Translations under genes and position numbers: made by a program
Shown here: piece by piece, positions 16,691 to 25,431 of the stretch
How positions within the stretch are numbered: position 1 is the stretch's first letter
How the letters are laid out: each line of letters opens with the position of its first letter
DNA from: Streptomyces antibioticus
Lineage (GTDB): Bacteria > Actinomycetota > Actinomycetes > Streptomycetales > Streptomycetaceae
Direction of reading: 5' to 3'
Length of the DNA: 64,000 nucleotides
NCBI RefSeq assembly: GCF_001514065.1
Contig: NZ_KQ948423.1
Span: forward strand, 953,717 to 1,017,716
Notes under the pieces: generated by a model
What the model saw: only the letters and a program-made list of their open reading frames with translations
Databases searched by the model: none
Told to the model about the DNA's origin: nothing

Positions 16691-16763
16691 GCGCCCGTAC
16701 GCCAACGGCTGAGCGGCAATCTTTAGGTGGTTGTGTCTGTCGGTTCGAATCCGACCGGGCGTA
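16691..16763 (+). tRNA. Class-I tRNA with UAG anticodon (Leu-CUA by codon)
   Basis: A complete 73-nt cloverleaf. The acceptor GCGCCCG/CGGGCGT has a G-U first pair and A73. The D stem is CGC/GCG with GG in the loop. The anticodon stem CAATC/GGTTG closes loop TTTAGGT, giving anticodon UAG at 16724-16726. The variable loop has only 5 nt (TGTCT), and the T arm is GTCGG-TTCGAAT-CCGAC. CCA is not encoded. A UAG anticodon reads the leucine codon CUA, but bacterial tRNA-Leu is class II with a long variable arm, which this lacks. Its charging identity is therefore unclear. Confidence 0.75.
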
Positions 16764-16771
16764 CAGAAAAA

Positions 16772-16814
16772 GACGAGGCCCCGCACCTTCGTATGTAAGG
16801 TGCAGGGCCTCGTC
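16772..16814. terminator. Bidirectional terminator between tRNA and rdgB
   Basis: GACGAGGCCCCGCACCTT pairs with AAGGTGCAGGGCCTCGTC (18 bp, one C-A mismatch, 7-nt loop). On the minus strand it is followed by CTTTTTC, making it the rdgB terminator; on the plus strand it closes the HNH-tRNA unit. Confidence 0.88.
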
Positions 16815-16820
16815 ACAGGC

Positions 16821-17423
16821 TCAGCCCAACAGCTCCCGCACCACCGGCACCAACCCCCGGAACGCCTTCCCCCGGTGGCTGATCGCGTTCTTCTCCTCCG
16901 GGGTGAGTTCCGCGCAGGTGCGCGTCTCGCCCTCCGGCTGGAGGATCGGGTCGTAGCCGAAGCCGTTCGTGCCGGTCGGGGTGTGGCGGAGTACGCCGGT
17001 CAGGCGGCCCTCCACCACGCGTTCCGTGCCGTCCGGGAGCGCCAGGGCCGCCGCGCAGGCGAAGTGGGCGCCGCGGTGTTCGTCGGCGATGTCGGAGAGC
17101 TGGGCCAGGAGCAGTTCGAGGTTCGCCTTGTCGTCGCCGTGCTTGCCCGCCCAGCGGGCCGAGAAGATGCCGGGGGCGCCGTTCAGGACGTCGACGCAGA
17201 GGCCGGAGTCGTCGGCGACGGCGGGCAGGCCGGTGGCCTGGGCCAGGGCGTGGGCCTTCAGGAGCGCGTTCTCGGCGAACGTCACCCCTGTTTCCTTGAC
17301 GTCCGGTACCTCCGGGTACGCCTCCGCGCCGACCAGGTCATGGCGCAGACCTGCGTCGGCGAGGATGGCGCGGAGTTCGGTGATTTTGCCGGCGTTGCGG
17401 GTGGCGAGGATCAGACGGGTCAT
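16821..17423 (-). CDS. rdgB: RdgB/HAM1 non-canonical purine NTP pyrophosphatase
   Basis: A 200-residue enzyme beginning 'RLILATRNAGKITELRAIL', with 'DDSGLCVDVLNGAPGIFSARWAG' and 'GTNGFGYDPI', the signature of the ITPase family. It hydrolyses XTP, dITP and related nucleotides to monophosphates and cleans the nucleotide pool. It lies downstream of rph with a lipoprotein gene between them, the usual Streptomyces order. Confidence 0.95.
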   Translation of the reverse strand: MTRLILATRNAGKITELRAILADAGLRHDLVGAEAYPEVPDVKETGVTFAENALLKAHALAQATGLPAVADDSGLCVDVLNGAPGIFSARWAGKHGDDKANLELLLAQLSDIADEHRGAHFACAAALALPDGTERVVEGRLTGVLRHTPTGTNGFGYDPILQPEGETRTCAELTPEEKNAISHRGKAFRGLVPVVRELLG

Positions 17424-17469
17424 GCCCCCCAGTATCCCGGGCCGCGGTATCCCGGTCCGGCGGCCGGTT

Positions 17470-17880
17470 CTACGGGGTGCAGACCTTCGTCAGCTCGCCC
17501 GCCGCGTCCGTGATCGGGCTGAGGTCGGGGGTCGTGTCGCCGTTGTCGACCGACTTGCGGACGTTGTTCACGGCCTTGCCCAGGTCCTCGACCGCCTGGT
17601 TGACGTCGGCGTTGTCGGTCTTGTCGCCTATCTCGTCCAGGTTCTTGTCGATGGAGTCGAGGGACTCCTCGAGCTGGGTCGGGTCGTTGGACGCGTTCTC
17701 CACGGCCTGCTGGAGGTCGGTGACGCTGTCGGCGATGGCGTCGGCGGTCTGGACGCAGTCCAGCGCCTTGTTGACGGCGTCGCAGCCGGTGGTCAGGCCT
17801 ACCGTCAGCCCTACCGCGGCCACCGCGGCGGCGATGGCGGTACGGCGTGATCGACGACGGCCGCGTCGGCTCTCGGCCAT
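17470..17880 (-). CDS. Lipoprotein of unknown function
   Basis: 136 residues from ATG 17880 (GGGAGG 10 bp upstream). An Arg-rich N-terminus, a hydrophobic stretch and the lipobox 'LTTGC' mark a lipoprotein anchored outside the membrane. The mature part is acidic and helical, with heptad-like repeats ('VNQAVEDLGKAVNNVRKSV') suggesting a coiled coil. Two further cysteines (in 'LDCVQT' and 'KVCTP') could form a disulfide. It lies between rph and rdgB on the same strand. Confidence 0.75.
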   Translation of the reverse strand: MAESRRGRRRSRRTAIAAAVAAVGLTVGLTTGCDAVNKALDCVQTADAIADSVTDLQQAVENASNDPTQLEESLDSIDKNLDEIGDKTDNADVNQAVEDLGKAVNNVRKSVDNGDTTPDLSPITDAAGELTKVCTP

Positions 17881-18024
17881 GGTGATGTTCCCTCCCTTGT
17901 TCAGCCCCAAGGGCCCCCGTGTACTGGCCGGGCGTACAGCGGTGTGCCGTACGCCCGTACTCGTAGTGACGCGAGTTCGGGCGGCCGGGTTGCCCGTCCC
18001 GGCCGCCTTTCCTTGGTCCGTCTT

Positions 18025-18762
18025 TTACTTTTCGAGGACGCTATCAAGGGCCTTGCGCTGCAGGACAGCGAGTTCCGTGCAGCCCGAAACGGCCAGGTCG
18101 AGGAGCGAGTTGAGCTCTTCGCGGGCGAACGGCTCGGCCTCCGCGGTGCCCTGCACCTCGACGAAGCGGCCGTCGCCGGTGCAGACGACGTTCATGTCGG
18201 TGTCGGCCTTCACGTCCTCCTCGTAGCAGAGGTCCAGCAGCGGAACCCCTCCCACGATGCCGACCGAGACCGCGGAGACCGTGCCGGTCAGCGGCTGGCG
18301 GCCGGCCTTGACCAGCTTCTTGCCCTGGGCCCAGGAGACGGCGTCGGCGAGGGCCACGTAGGCGCCGGTGATGGCCGCCGTACGCGTGCCGCCGTCGGCC
18401 TGGAGGACGTCGCAGTCGAGGACGATCGTGTTCTCGCCGAGCGCCTTGTAGTCGATGACGGCGCGCAGCGAGCGGCCGATGAGGCGGCTGATCTCGTGGG
18501 TGCGGCCGCCGATCTTGCCGCGGACGGACTCGCGGTCGCCGCGGGTGTTGGTGGCGCGGGGCAGCATGGAGTACTCGGCGGTGACCCAGCCCTCGCCGCT
18601 GCCCTTGCGCCAGCGGGGGACGCCTTCGGTCACGGAGGCGGTGCAGAAGACCTTCGTGTCGCCGAAGGAGACGAGGACGGAGCCCTCGGCGTGCTTGCTC
18701 CAGCCGCGTTCGATGGTGACGGGGCGGAGCTGTTCGGGGGTGCGGCCGTCGATTCGAGACAT
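18025..18762 (-). CDS. rph: Ribonuclease PH
   Basis: A 245-residue phosphorolytic 3'-5' exoribonuclease. '[21 protein letters not shown]', '[18 protein letters not shown]', '[31 protein letters not shown]' and '[24 protein letters not shown]' are the family signatures, with Arg and phosphate-site residues present. It trims the 3' ends of tRNA precursors. Full length and unremarkable. Confidence 0.96.
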   Translation of the reverse strand: MSRIDGRTPEQLRPVTIERGWSKHAEGSVLVSFGDTKVFCTASVTEGVPRWRKGSGEGWVTAEYSMLPRATNTRGDRESVRGKIGGRTHEISRLIGRSLRAVIDYKALGENTIVLDCDVLQADGGTRTAAITGAYVALADAVSWAQGKKLVKAGRQPLTGTVSAVSVGIVGGVPLLDLCYEEDVKADTDMNVVCTGDGRFVEVQGTAEAEPFAREELNSLLDLAVSGCTELAVLQRKALDSVLEK

Positions 18763-18790
18763 GGCGCTGAGCCTAGCCGCACATGCGGAG

Positions 18791-18819
18791 GGGGCTCCTC
18801 CCGCGGTGGGAAGAGCCCC
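18791..18819 (-). terminator. Terminator after the PTS IIB gene
   Basis: GGGGCTCCTCCC pairs with GGGAAGAGCCCC (12 bp with one mismatch, 5-nt loop), 20 bp past the IIB stop on the minus strand and before rph. Confidence 0.75.
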
Positions 18820-18838
18820 TGTGAGACCGGAAAGGGTC

Positions 18839-19072
18839 TTACATCATGTCTTCGATGTCCGCCGCGATCGGGTCGGCGTCCGTGCCGATGACGACCTGGA
18901 TCGCGGTGCCCATCTTGACGACGCCGTGGGCGCCGGCGGACTTCAGGGCGGCGTCGTCGACCAGCGAGCCGTCGTTGACCTCCACGCGCAGGCGCGTGAT
19001 GCAGCCCTCGATCTCCTCGATGTTGTCGATGCCGCCGAGCCCGGCGACGATCTTCTCTGCCTTGGTGGCCAT
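18839..19072 (-). CDS. nagF: PTS N-acetylglucosamine IIB component (NagF)
   Basis: A 77-residue free-standing EIIB domain of the glucose/GlcNAc family. Cys24 in '[13 protein letters not shown]' is the phosphorylated cysteine. It carries phosphate from EIIA to the sugar during uptake by the IIC permeases next door. ATG 19072 follows GAGGAG by 6 bp. It is divergent from nagE1 across a dre operator. In S. coelicolor this gene arrangement is nagF-nagE1-nagE2. Confidence 0.93.
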   Translation of the reverse strand: MATKAEKIVAGLGGIDNIEEIEGCITRLRVEVNDGSLVDDAALKSAGAHGVVKMGTAIQVVIGTDADPIAADIEDMM

Positions 19073-19163
19073 GTCGGTCTCCTCACGCACTGTTGGCCCA
19101 ACTTCGCGAGCGATTGCGCCGAACGTACCGAAAGATGACGTCACAGCTACCCAATCGTCCGTG

Positions 19164-19179
19164 ACTGGTCTACACCACC
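19164..19179. promoter_or_regulatory. dre site (DasR operator) between nagF and nagE1
   Basis: ACTGGTCTACACCACC matches the DasR responsive element pattern (ACTGGTCTAGACCACT) at 14 of 16 bases. It lies 20 bp before nagE1 and 91 bp before nagF, so DasR could repress both; GlcN-6-P is the known inducer. Confidence 0.85.
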
Positions 19180-19199
19180 TGACAGGCGGTCGCCAACTC

Positions 19200-20495
19200 A
19201 TGAGTTCCGAGACCACTGAGACCCCTCCCACGCGCCGGCGGTGGCACTCGGCGTTCCAGGGCCTGCAGAAGATGGGGCGGAGTCTGCAACTGCCCATCGC
19301 CGTCCTGCCGGCCGCGGGCATCCTCAACCGGCTCGGCCAGCCGGACGTGTTCGGTGACGACGGTCTTGGCTGGACGAACGTCTCCAAGGTGATGGCGGGC
19401 GCGGGGGGCGCGCTGCTCGACGGTTCGCTGGGGCTGCCGCTGCTGTTCTGCGTGGGCGTGGCCATCGGCATGGCGAAGAAGGCGGACGGGTCGACCGCGC
19501 TGGCGGCGGTGGCCGGGTTCCTCGTCTACTACAACGTGCTGCGGCAGTTCCCGGAGGACTGTCCGAGCGGGGCGAAGGCCGTGCCGGGCATCGGGTGCCA
19601 GGCGACGGTCGATCAGACGGTGGTGGCGTTCACATACCAGAATCCCGGGGTGTTCGGCGGGATCGTGATGGGGCTGCTGACGGCGTTCTTCTGGCAGCGG
19701 TACCACCGTACGAAGCTCGTGGACTGGCTGGGCTTCTTCAACGGCCGCCGGCTGGTGCCGATCATCATGGCGTTCGTGGCGATCGTGTTCGCGGCGCTGT
19801 GTCTGTGGATCTGGCCGCCGATCGGTGACGGGCTGGAGAACTTCAGCGACTGGCTCAGCGACGCGGGTGCGTGGGGTGCGGGCCTCTTCGGTGTGGCGAA
19901 CCGGGCGTTGCTGGTGATCGGGCTGCACCAGTTCCTGAACGTGCCCATCTGGTTCCAGTTCGGGACGTACACCAAGCCGGACGGCACCGAGGTGCACGGT
20001 GACATCAACATGTTCCTGGCGGGCGACCCGAACGCGGGCCAGTTCACGTCCGGGTTCTTCCCGATCATGATGTTCGCGCTCCCGGCGGCGGCCCTGGCGA
20101 TCACGCACTGCGCGAAGCCGCACCGCCGCAAGGAGGTCGGCGGTCTGATGCTGTCCGTCGCGCTGACGTCGTTCGTCACCGGGATCACCGAGCCGATCGA
20201 GTACTCGTTCCTGTTCATCGCGCCGCTGCTGTACGCGGTGCACGCGCTGCTGACGGGTGTGTCGATGGCGGTGACGTGGGGGCTCGGGGTGCACGACGGG
20301 TTCAGCTTCTCCGCCGGTCTGATCGACTACGTCATCAACTGGAATCTGGCGACGAAGCCGTGGGCGATCATCCCGATCGGGCTGTGCTTCGCGGCCGTCT
20401 ATTACGCGATCTTCCGGTTCGCGATCACGAAGTTCGACCTGAAGACCCCGGGGCGGGAACCCGAGGACGAGGTCGAGGACGTGACGAAGGTCTGA
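19200..20495 (+). CDS. nagE1: PTS GlcNAc-type IIC permease (NagE1)
   Basis: A 431-residue membrane protein with about 10 helices; 'GRSLQLPIAVLPAAGIL', 'KKADGSTALAAVAGFLVYYNVL', 'GFFNGRRLVPI' and 'TGITEPIEYSFLFIAP' are EIIC motifs of the glucose/GlcNAc family. It has no fused IIB, in line with the separate NagF. ATG 19200 has only a weak ribosome site. It is closely similar to nagE2 along its length. In S. coelicolor NagE2, not NagE1, is the main GlcNAc permease, so this paralogue's role is less certain. Confidence 0.9.
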   Translation: MSSETTETPPTRRRWHSAFQGLQKMGRSLQLPIAVLPAAGILNRLGQPDVFGDDGLGWTNVSKVMAGAGGALLDGSLGLPLLFCVGVAIGMAKKADGSTALAAVAGFLVYYNVLRQFPEDCPSGAKAVPGIGCQATVDQTVVAFTYQNPGVFGGIVMGLLTAFFWQRYHRTKLVDWLGFFNGRRLVPIIMAFVAIVFAALCLWIWPPIGDGLENFSDWLSDAGAWGAGLFGVANRALLVIGLHQFLNVPIWFQFGTYTKPDGTEVHGDINMFLAGDPNAGQFTSGFFPIMMFALPAAALAITHCAKPHRRKEVGGLMLSVALTSFVTGITEPIEYSFLFIAPLLYAVHALLTGVSMAVTWGLGVHDGFSFSAGLIDYVINWNLATKPWAIIPIGLCFAAVYYAIFRFAITKFDLKTPGREPEDEVEDVTKV

Positions 20496-20525
20496 GGCCG
20501 AACGGCCCTTCTCAACGCGGTTACA

Positions 20526-20559
20526 GAACCCACGGTTCCCGTCACGGAATCGTGGGTTC
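20526..20559. terminator. Hairpin terminator between nagE1 and nagE2
   Basis: GAACCCACGGTTCC pairs with GGAATCGTGGGTTC (14 bp with one G-T pair, 6-nt loop), 30 bp past the nagE1 stop. It separates the two permease genes into different transcripts. Confidence 0.8.
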
Positions 20560-20584
20560 CTTACGTCACCTTCATCGTGCTACA

Positions 20585-20617
20585 ACAGGTCTACACCACT
20601 GAGTGGTGTAGACCACC
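20585..20617. promoter_or_regulatory. Double dre operator of nagE2
   Basis: Two DasR sites in opposite orientation, at 20585-20600 and 20602-20617, are separated by 1 bp. Together they give a perfect inverted repeat, GGTCTACACCACT-G-AGTGGTGTAGACC. The array ends 16 bp before the nagE2 start. Confidence 0.9.
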
Positions 20618-20633
20618 ACCCGATGGAGGAAGT

Positions 20634-21881
20634 ATGAGCACCACCACCGCATCGGCGGCCCCCGCAAAGAGGCGGGGATCCGGCCTGTTCCAGGGCCTTC
20701 AGAAGGTCGGCCGCAGCCTCCAGCTGCCGATCGCCGTGTTGCCGGCGGCGGGCATTCTGCTGCGGCTCGGCCAGACCGACGTCCAGGAGAAGCTGAACCT
20801 GCCCGACAAGGTCACGGCGGTCTTCGCCACGGCCGGTGGCGCGATCTTCGACAACCTGCCGATGCTCTTCTGCATCGGTGTCGCGATCGGCTTCGCCAAG
20901 AAGGCCGACGGCTCCACCGCGCTGGCCGCCCTGGTCGGCTTCCTGGTCTACAGCAACGTCCTCAAGGCCTTCCCGGTGACGGAGGCCAAGGTGCAGGCGG
21001 GCGCGGACATAGCCGCGACCTACAACAACCCCGGTGTCCTCGGCGGCATCCTGATGGGTCTGCTGTCCGCCGTGCTGTGGCAGCGCTACCACCGCAAGAA
21101 GCTGGTGGACTGGCTCGGCTTCTTCAACGGCCGCCGGCTCGTCCCGATCATCATGGCCTTCGTCGGCACCGCCATGGGTGTCTTCTTCGGGCTGGTCTGG
21201 GAGCCGATCGGTGAGGTCATCTCCGACGCCGGTGAGTGGATCACCGGTCTGGGCTCGGTGGGTGCCGGTCTGTTCGGCCTGATCAACCGCGCGCTGATCC
21301 CGATCGGCATGCACCAGTTCGTGAACACCGTCTCCTGGTTCCAGATCGGCGACTTCACCAACGCCGCGGGCGACGTCGTGCACGGCGACCTGAACCGCTT
21401 CTTCGCGGGTGACCCGACCGCCGGTCAGTTCATGTCCGGCTTCTTCCCGATCATGATGTTCGGTCTGCCGGCCGCCGCCCTGGCCATCGCGCACACCGCC
21501 CGCCCCGAGCGCCGCAAGGCCGTCCTCGGCATGATGATCTCGCTCGCCCTGACCTCCTTCGTGACCGGTGTGACCGAGCCGATCGAGTTCTCGTTCATGT
21601 TCATCGCCCCGATCCTGTACGTGATCCACGCGGTGCTCACGGCGCTGTCCCTGGCGATCACCTGGGCGCTCGGCGTCCACGCGGGCTTCACCTTCTCCGC
21701 GGGTGCCATCGACTACGCCCTGAACTGGAACCTCGCGACCAAGCCATGGCTGATCATCCCGATCGGCCTGGTCTTCGCGGCGATCTACTACGTGGTCTTC
21801 CGCTTCGCCATCACCAGGTTCAACCTCCCCACCCCGGGCCGCGAGCCCGAGGAGGAGGTCGAGGACCTCACCAAGGCGTGA
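20634..21881 (+). CDS. nagE2: PTS GlcNAc IIC permease (NagE2)
   Basis: A 415-residue EIIC paralogue of the upstream gene, with the same motifs ('LQLPIAVLPAAGILLRLGQ', 'KKADGSTALAALVGFL', 'TGVTEPIEFSFMFIAP'). It imports N-acetylglucosamine with phosphorylation through NagF. ATG 20634 follows GGAGGA by 4-5 bp. The two dre sites just upstream place it under DasR, which ties GlcNAc uptake to development and antibiotic control in Streptomyces. Confidence 0.92.
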   Translation: MSTTTASAAPAKRRGSGLFQGLQKVGRSLQLPIAVLPAAGILLRLGQTDVQEKLNLPDKVTAVFATAGGAIFDNLPMLFCIGVAIGFAKKADGSTALAALVGFLVYSNVLKAFPVTEAKVQAGADIAATYNNPGVLGGILMGLLSAVLWQRYHRKKLVDWLGFFNGRRLVPIIMAFVGTAMGVFFGLVWEPIGEVISDAGEWITGLGSVGAGLFGLINRALIPIGMHQFVNTVSWFQIGDFTNAAGDVVHGDLNRFFAGDPTAGQFMSGFFPIMMFGLPAAALAIAHTARPERRKAVLGMMISLALTSFVTGVTEPIEFSFMFIAPILYVIHAVLTALSLAITWALGVHAGFTFSAGAIDYALNWNLATKPWLIIPIGLVFAAIYYVVFRFAITRFNLPTPGREPEEEVEDLTKA

Positions 21882-21900
21882 CGTCCCCGCCACGATGACC

Positions 21901-21933
21901 AAGGCCCCGGTACCGAGGAGGTACCGGGGCCTT
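21901..21933. terminator. Bidirectional terminator between nagE2 and MBL gene
   Basis: AAGGCCCCGGTACC pairs perfectly with GGTACCGGGGCCTT (14 bp, 5-nt GAGGA loop) between two convergent genes. Confidence 0.9.
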
Positions 21934-21950
21934 CGTGCACGTAAGGGCTG

Positions 21951-22703
21951 CTAGATCTCGTACGACACCCTCGGCGCCGCCAGTTCCACGGGGCCGTCGA
22001 ACACCGCGCGGGCGTCGGCGAGGTTGACCTGCGGGTCGGTCCACGGGGGGATGTGGGTGAGGACCAGGCGGCGGGCGCCAGCCCGGGTCGCCGTCTCTCC
22101 CGCCTCGCGGCCGTTGAGGTGCAGGTCGGGGATGTCCTCCTTGCCGTGGGTGAAGGCGGCCTCGCAGAGGAACAGGTCGGTGTCGCGGGCGAGTTCGTCG
22201 AGGACGGGGGTGGTGCCGGTGTCGCCCGAGTACGTCAGCGACTTGCCGCCGTGCTCCACGCGGATGCCGTACGCCTCGACCGGGTGGGCCACGCGTTCGG
22301 TGTGGACCGTGAAGGGGCCGACGTCGAAGGTGGACGGCTTCACCGTGTGGAAGTCGAAGACCTCGCTCATCGAGGAGGCGGTCGGGGTGTCGGCGTAGGC
22401 CGTGGTGAGGCGGTGCTCGGTGCCCTCGGGGCCGTAGACCGGGATGGGGGCGCAGCGGCCGCCGTCGTGGCGGTAGTAGCGCGCGACGAAGTACGCGCAC
22501 ATGTCGATGCAGTGGTCGGCGTGCAGATGGCTGAGGAAGATCGCGTCGAGGTCGTAGAGACCGCAGTGGCGCTGCAACTCGCCGAGGGCACCGTTGCCCA
22601 TGTCGAGAAGCAGCCGGAAGCCGTCGGCCTCTACGAGGTAGCTCGAGCAGGCCGATTCCGCGGACGGGAACGACCCCGAGCAGCCGACGACGGTGAGCTT
22701 CAT
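21951..22703 (-). CDS. MBL-fold metallo-hydrolase (RNase Z-like)
   Basis: A 250-residue enzyme with the metal motif 'HLHADH' (59-64), 'LTYSGDTG' and 'LVLTHIPPW', the layout of small ElaC/RNase Z-like or cyclic-phosphodiesterase-like beta-lactamase-fold proteins. It lacks a long exosite arm, so tRNase Z activity is doubtful. It is predicted to be cytosolic and to bind two zinc ions. It is convergent with nagE2; substrate unknown. Confidence 0.85.
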   Translation of the reverse strand: MKLTVVGCSGSFPSAESACSSYLVEADGFRLLLDMGNGALGELQRHCGLYDLDAIFLSHLHADHCIDMCAYFVARYYRHDGGRCAPIPVYGPEGTEHRLTTAYADTPTASSMSEVFDFHTVKPSTFDVGPFTVHTERVAHPVEAYGIRVEHGGKSLTYSGDTGTTPVLDELARDTDLFLCEAAFTHGKEDIPDLHLNGREAGETATRAGARRLVLTHIPPWTDPQVNLADARAVFDGPVELAAPRVSYEI

Positions 22704-22955
22704 GAAGCAGAAACCTCCGCTGGCGGGATGGAGAGATGTGGGTGCGTCGGGGGTCGTGCGGTTCGTCGAGCGTAAGGCGCAAAACTCCCTGTCGCTCCTC
22801 CGCCAGGGGCTGTTGTGGGCGAACTCACCTGTGCGGCGCTGCCATCCGGGCTACGCGACGTTCAGCTGTTCGGTCACGATCGGAAGGCCCTTCGAGGGTT
22901 CACCGGCGCCGCGCTCGGAGCGTGACTCGTACTCGACAGATGCGTTAGCCCGGCC

Positions 22956-23279
22956 ATGAGAGCACCAAGACTCACCAAGCCGATGATCTCCGTGCTGGAG
23001 GTGTTGCTGGCCACGACGGACGACACCCCGGCCTGGGGGCTGAGCATCTGCCGCACGGCGGACCTCGGCCCAGGCACCGTGTACCCCATCCTCGACCGCC
23101 TGCTGGAGCGCGGCTGGGTGACGAGCCATGACGAGAAGGAACCGCATCCCGGCCGTCCCGCCCGCCGCTACTACGAACTCACCGGCAATGGCCGCGCCCA
23201 GGCCCGAGAGGCCCTGGAAGCCCGTCGGGCCGGCCGCCGGACGGCGTTCGGAATCGGCCTCTCGGGAGGCACCGCGTGA
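22956..23279 (+). CDS. PadR-family transcriptional regulator
   Basis: A 107-residue winged-helix protein: 'ISVLEVLLATTDDTPAWGLSICRTADLGPGTVYPILDRLLERGWV' and 'RPARRYYELTGNGRAQA' are the PadR fold; the C-terminal dimer helix is short. It overlaps the following membrane-protein gene by 4 bp (GTGA), the common arrangement where a PadR protein controls a co-transcribed membrane partner. The effector is unknown. Confidence 0.85.
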   Translation: MRAPRLTKPMISVLEVLLATTDDTPAWGLSICRTADLGPGTVYPILDRLLERGWVTSHDEKEPHPGRPARRYYELTGNGRAQAREALEARRAGRRTAFGIGLSGGTA

Positions 23280-23911
23280 ACCGAACGCTCCGGCTGATCG
23301 GCGCGCTCTGCGGGATCGGCATGCCTTTCCTGGTGTGCGTCCTGCTCGTGCGGGTCGGCTTCGTGGACGGGGACGTTCTGGTGGCGGGGTTCGTGCTGGC
23401 GATACTCGCCGGCGTCGTCGTCAAGGAGCTCATCGCGCTCGTGACCCACCTGATCGGGATAAGGCGCAGCTCACCGACTGCCTGGGCGGCGGCCTCCTGG
23501 GCGGCACGGCTGGCGGGCGAGCACCGGGACATGCTCGGTGAGTGGCGTGCCTGTCTGGTGGGTGATCCGGAGACCGGAGCGGTCCCCACGCCGTGGCAGC
23601 AGCGTGGTTACGCCGCCGGTTTTCTGATCGCCGCCGTGCGGATGCGGATCGGCGATGTCACGGGTCTTCTGTGGATTCCCGTCGACTGGCTGCTGTCCAA
23701 GGACTCGCGCACGAACGGCGGGATCGCCTTGGTGGTCGGGGCGCAGGCGGTCTACATCGTGGACGACGGTGGGATTCCGGCCCTGGTGACCGAGGTGTGG
23801 GAGCCCTGCGGGGTGCTCGGCGCGAGCCTCTACGTACTGGCCAGGTGGCTGCGCCGGGTGCGGCGCATCGAAGGCGCCGCGGTGCGTCCGCCCTCGGCAC
23901 CGGAAGGGTGA
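23276..23911 (+). CDS. Membrane protein coupled to PadR regulator
   Basis: A 211-residue protein with two N-terminal membrane helices ('LIGALCGIGMPFLVCVLLV', 'VLVAGFVLAILAGVVVKELIALVTHLIGI'), a soluble middle, and one or two weak hydrophobic segments near the end. Its start, GTG 23276, lies within the PadR stop. No known family was recognised. Tight coupling suggests the two proteins act together. Confidence 0.65.
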   Translation: MNRTLRLIGALCGIGMPFLVCVLLVRVGFVDGDVLVAGFVLAILAGVVVKELIALVTHLIGIRRSSPTAWAAASWAARLAGEHRDMLGEWRACLVGDPETGAVPTPWQQRGYAAGFLIAAVRMRIGDVTGLLWIPVDWLLSKDSRTNGGIALVVGAQAVYIVDDGGIPALVTEVWEPCGVLGASLYVLARWLRRVRRIEGAAVRPPSAPEG

Positions 23912-23997
23912 CGGGCAGGGTCCCGGGCCCGTTCAGGAGGAACGTTTCGGCGATCGAAGAGGGCGCGTTGCGGATCGGGCGCCGGTACCGTCGTCGT

Positions 23998-24453
23998 ATG
24001 GACACGTCCTGGTGGCTGGCGCTCGTGGCGGTGGTGCTGCTCGCGCTGGTCGCCACGCTCGTCGACGGGTGGGGGCGGGGGCGTCGGCCGGAGGGACGGC
24101 GTACGCGGCCGCCCGGGCGGCCGGGGGCCCGGGGTGCCGGGGCGCGGCCGCGGCCTGCGGAGATCTGGTGGGCGATCGTGCCCTACGAGGACGGGCCCGG
24201 TGCGAAGGACCGGCCGTGTCTGGTGCTGGCGGTGCGCGGGCGGCGGGCGGTCGTCGCGAAGATCACCAGCAAGTATCACGACGAGCGGGCGGGCGTCATT
24301 CCGCTGCCGCCGGGTTCCGTGGGGGATGCCCACGGCCGCGCGAGCTTCCTGGAGACGGACGAGCTGCGCGAGGTGCCGGTGTGGGACTTCCGGCGCCGGG
24401 TGGGGGTGGTGGACCCGGTCCTGTGGGACCAGGTCCGTCACCTAGCCACCTAG
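23998..24453 (+). CDS. MazF/PemK-like protein with N-terminal membrane segment
   Basis: A 151-residue protein from ATG 23998. Residues 5-22 are a membrane helix, followed by an Arg/Pro/Gly-rich linker, then a PemK/MazF-like fold: 'AEIWWAIVPYEDGPGAKDRPCLVLAVRG' and 'AVVAKITSKYHDERAGVIPL'. MazF proteins are mRNA interferases, but no antitoxin gene adjoins it and the membrane anchor is unusual. It may be a domesticated, non-toxic form. Confidence 0.7.
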   Translation: MDTSWWLALVAVVLLALVATLVDGWGRGRRPEGRRTRPPGRPGARGAGARPRPAEIWWAIVPYEDGPGAKDRPCLVLAVRGRRAVVAKITSKYHDERAGVIPLPPGSVGDAHGRASFLETDELREVPVWDFRRRVGVVDPVLWDQVRHLAT

Positions 24454-24474
24454 GGCCTGTCCGGCCCTGGCGGG

Positions 24475-25431
<957 letters not shown>

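Noticed and set aside
23593-24453. Longer start for the MazF-like gene
   Set aside because: The upstream extension overlaps the membrane-protein gene in another phase and is Arg/Gly-rich; ATG 23998 begins a clear membrane helix.
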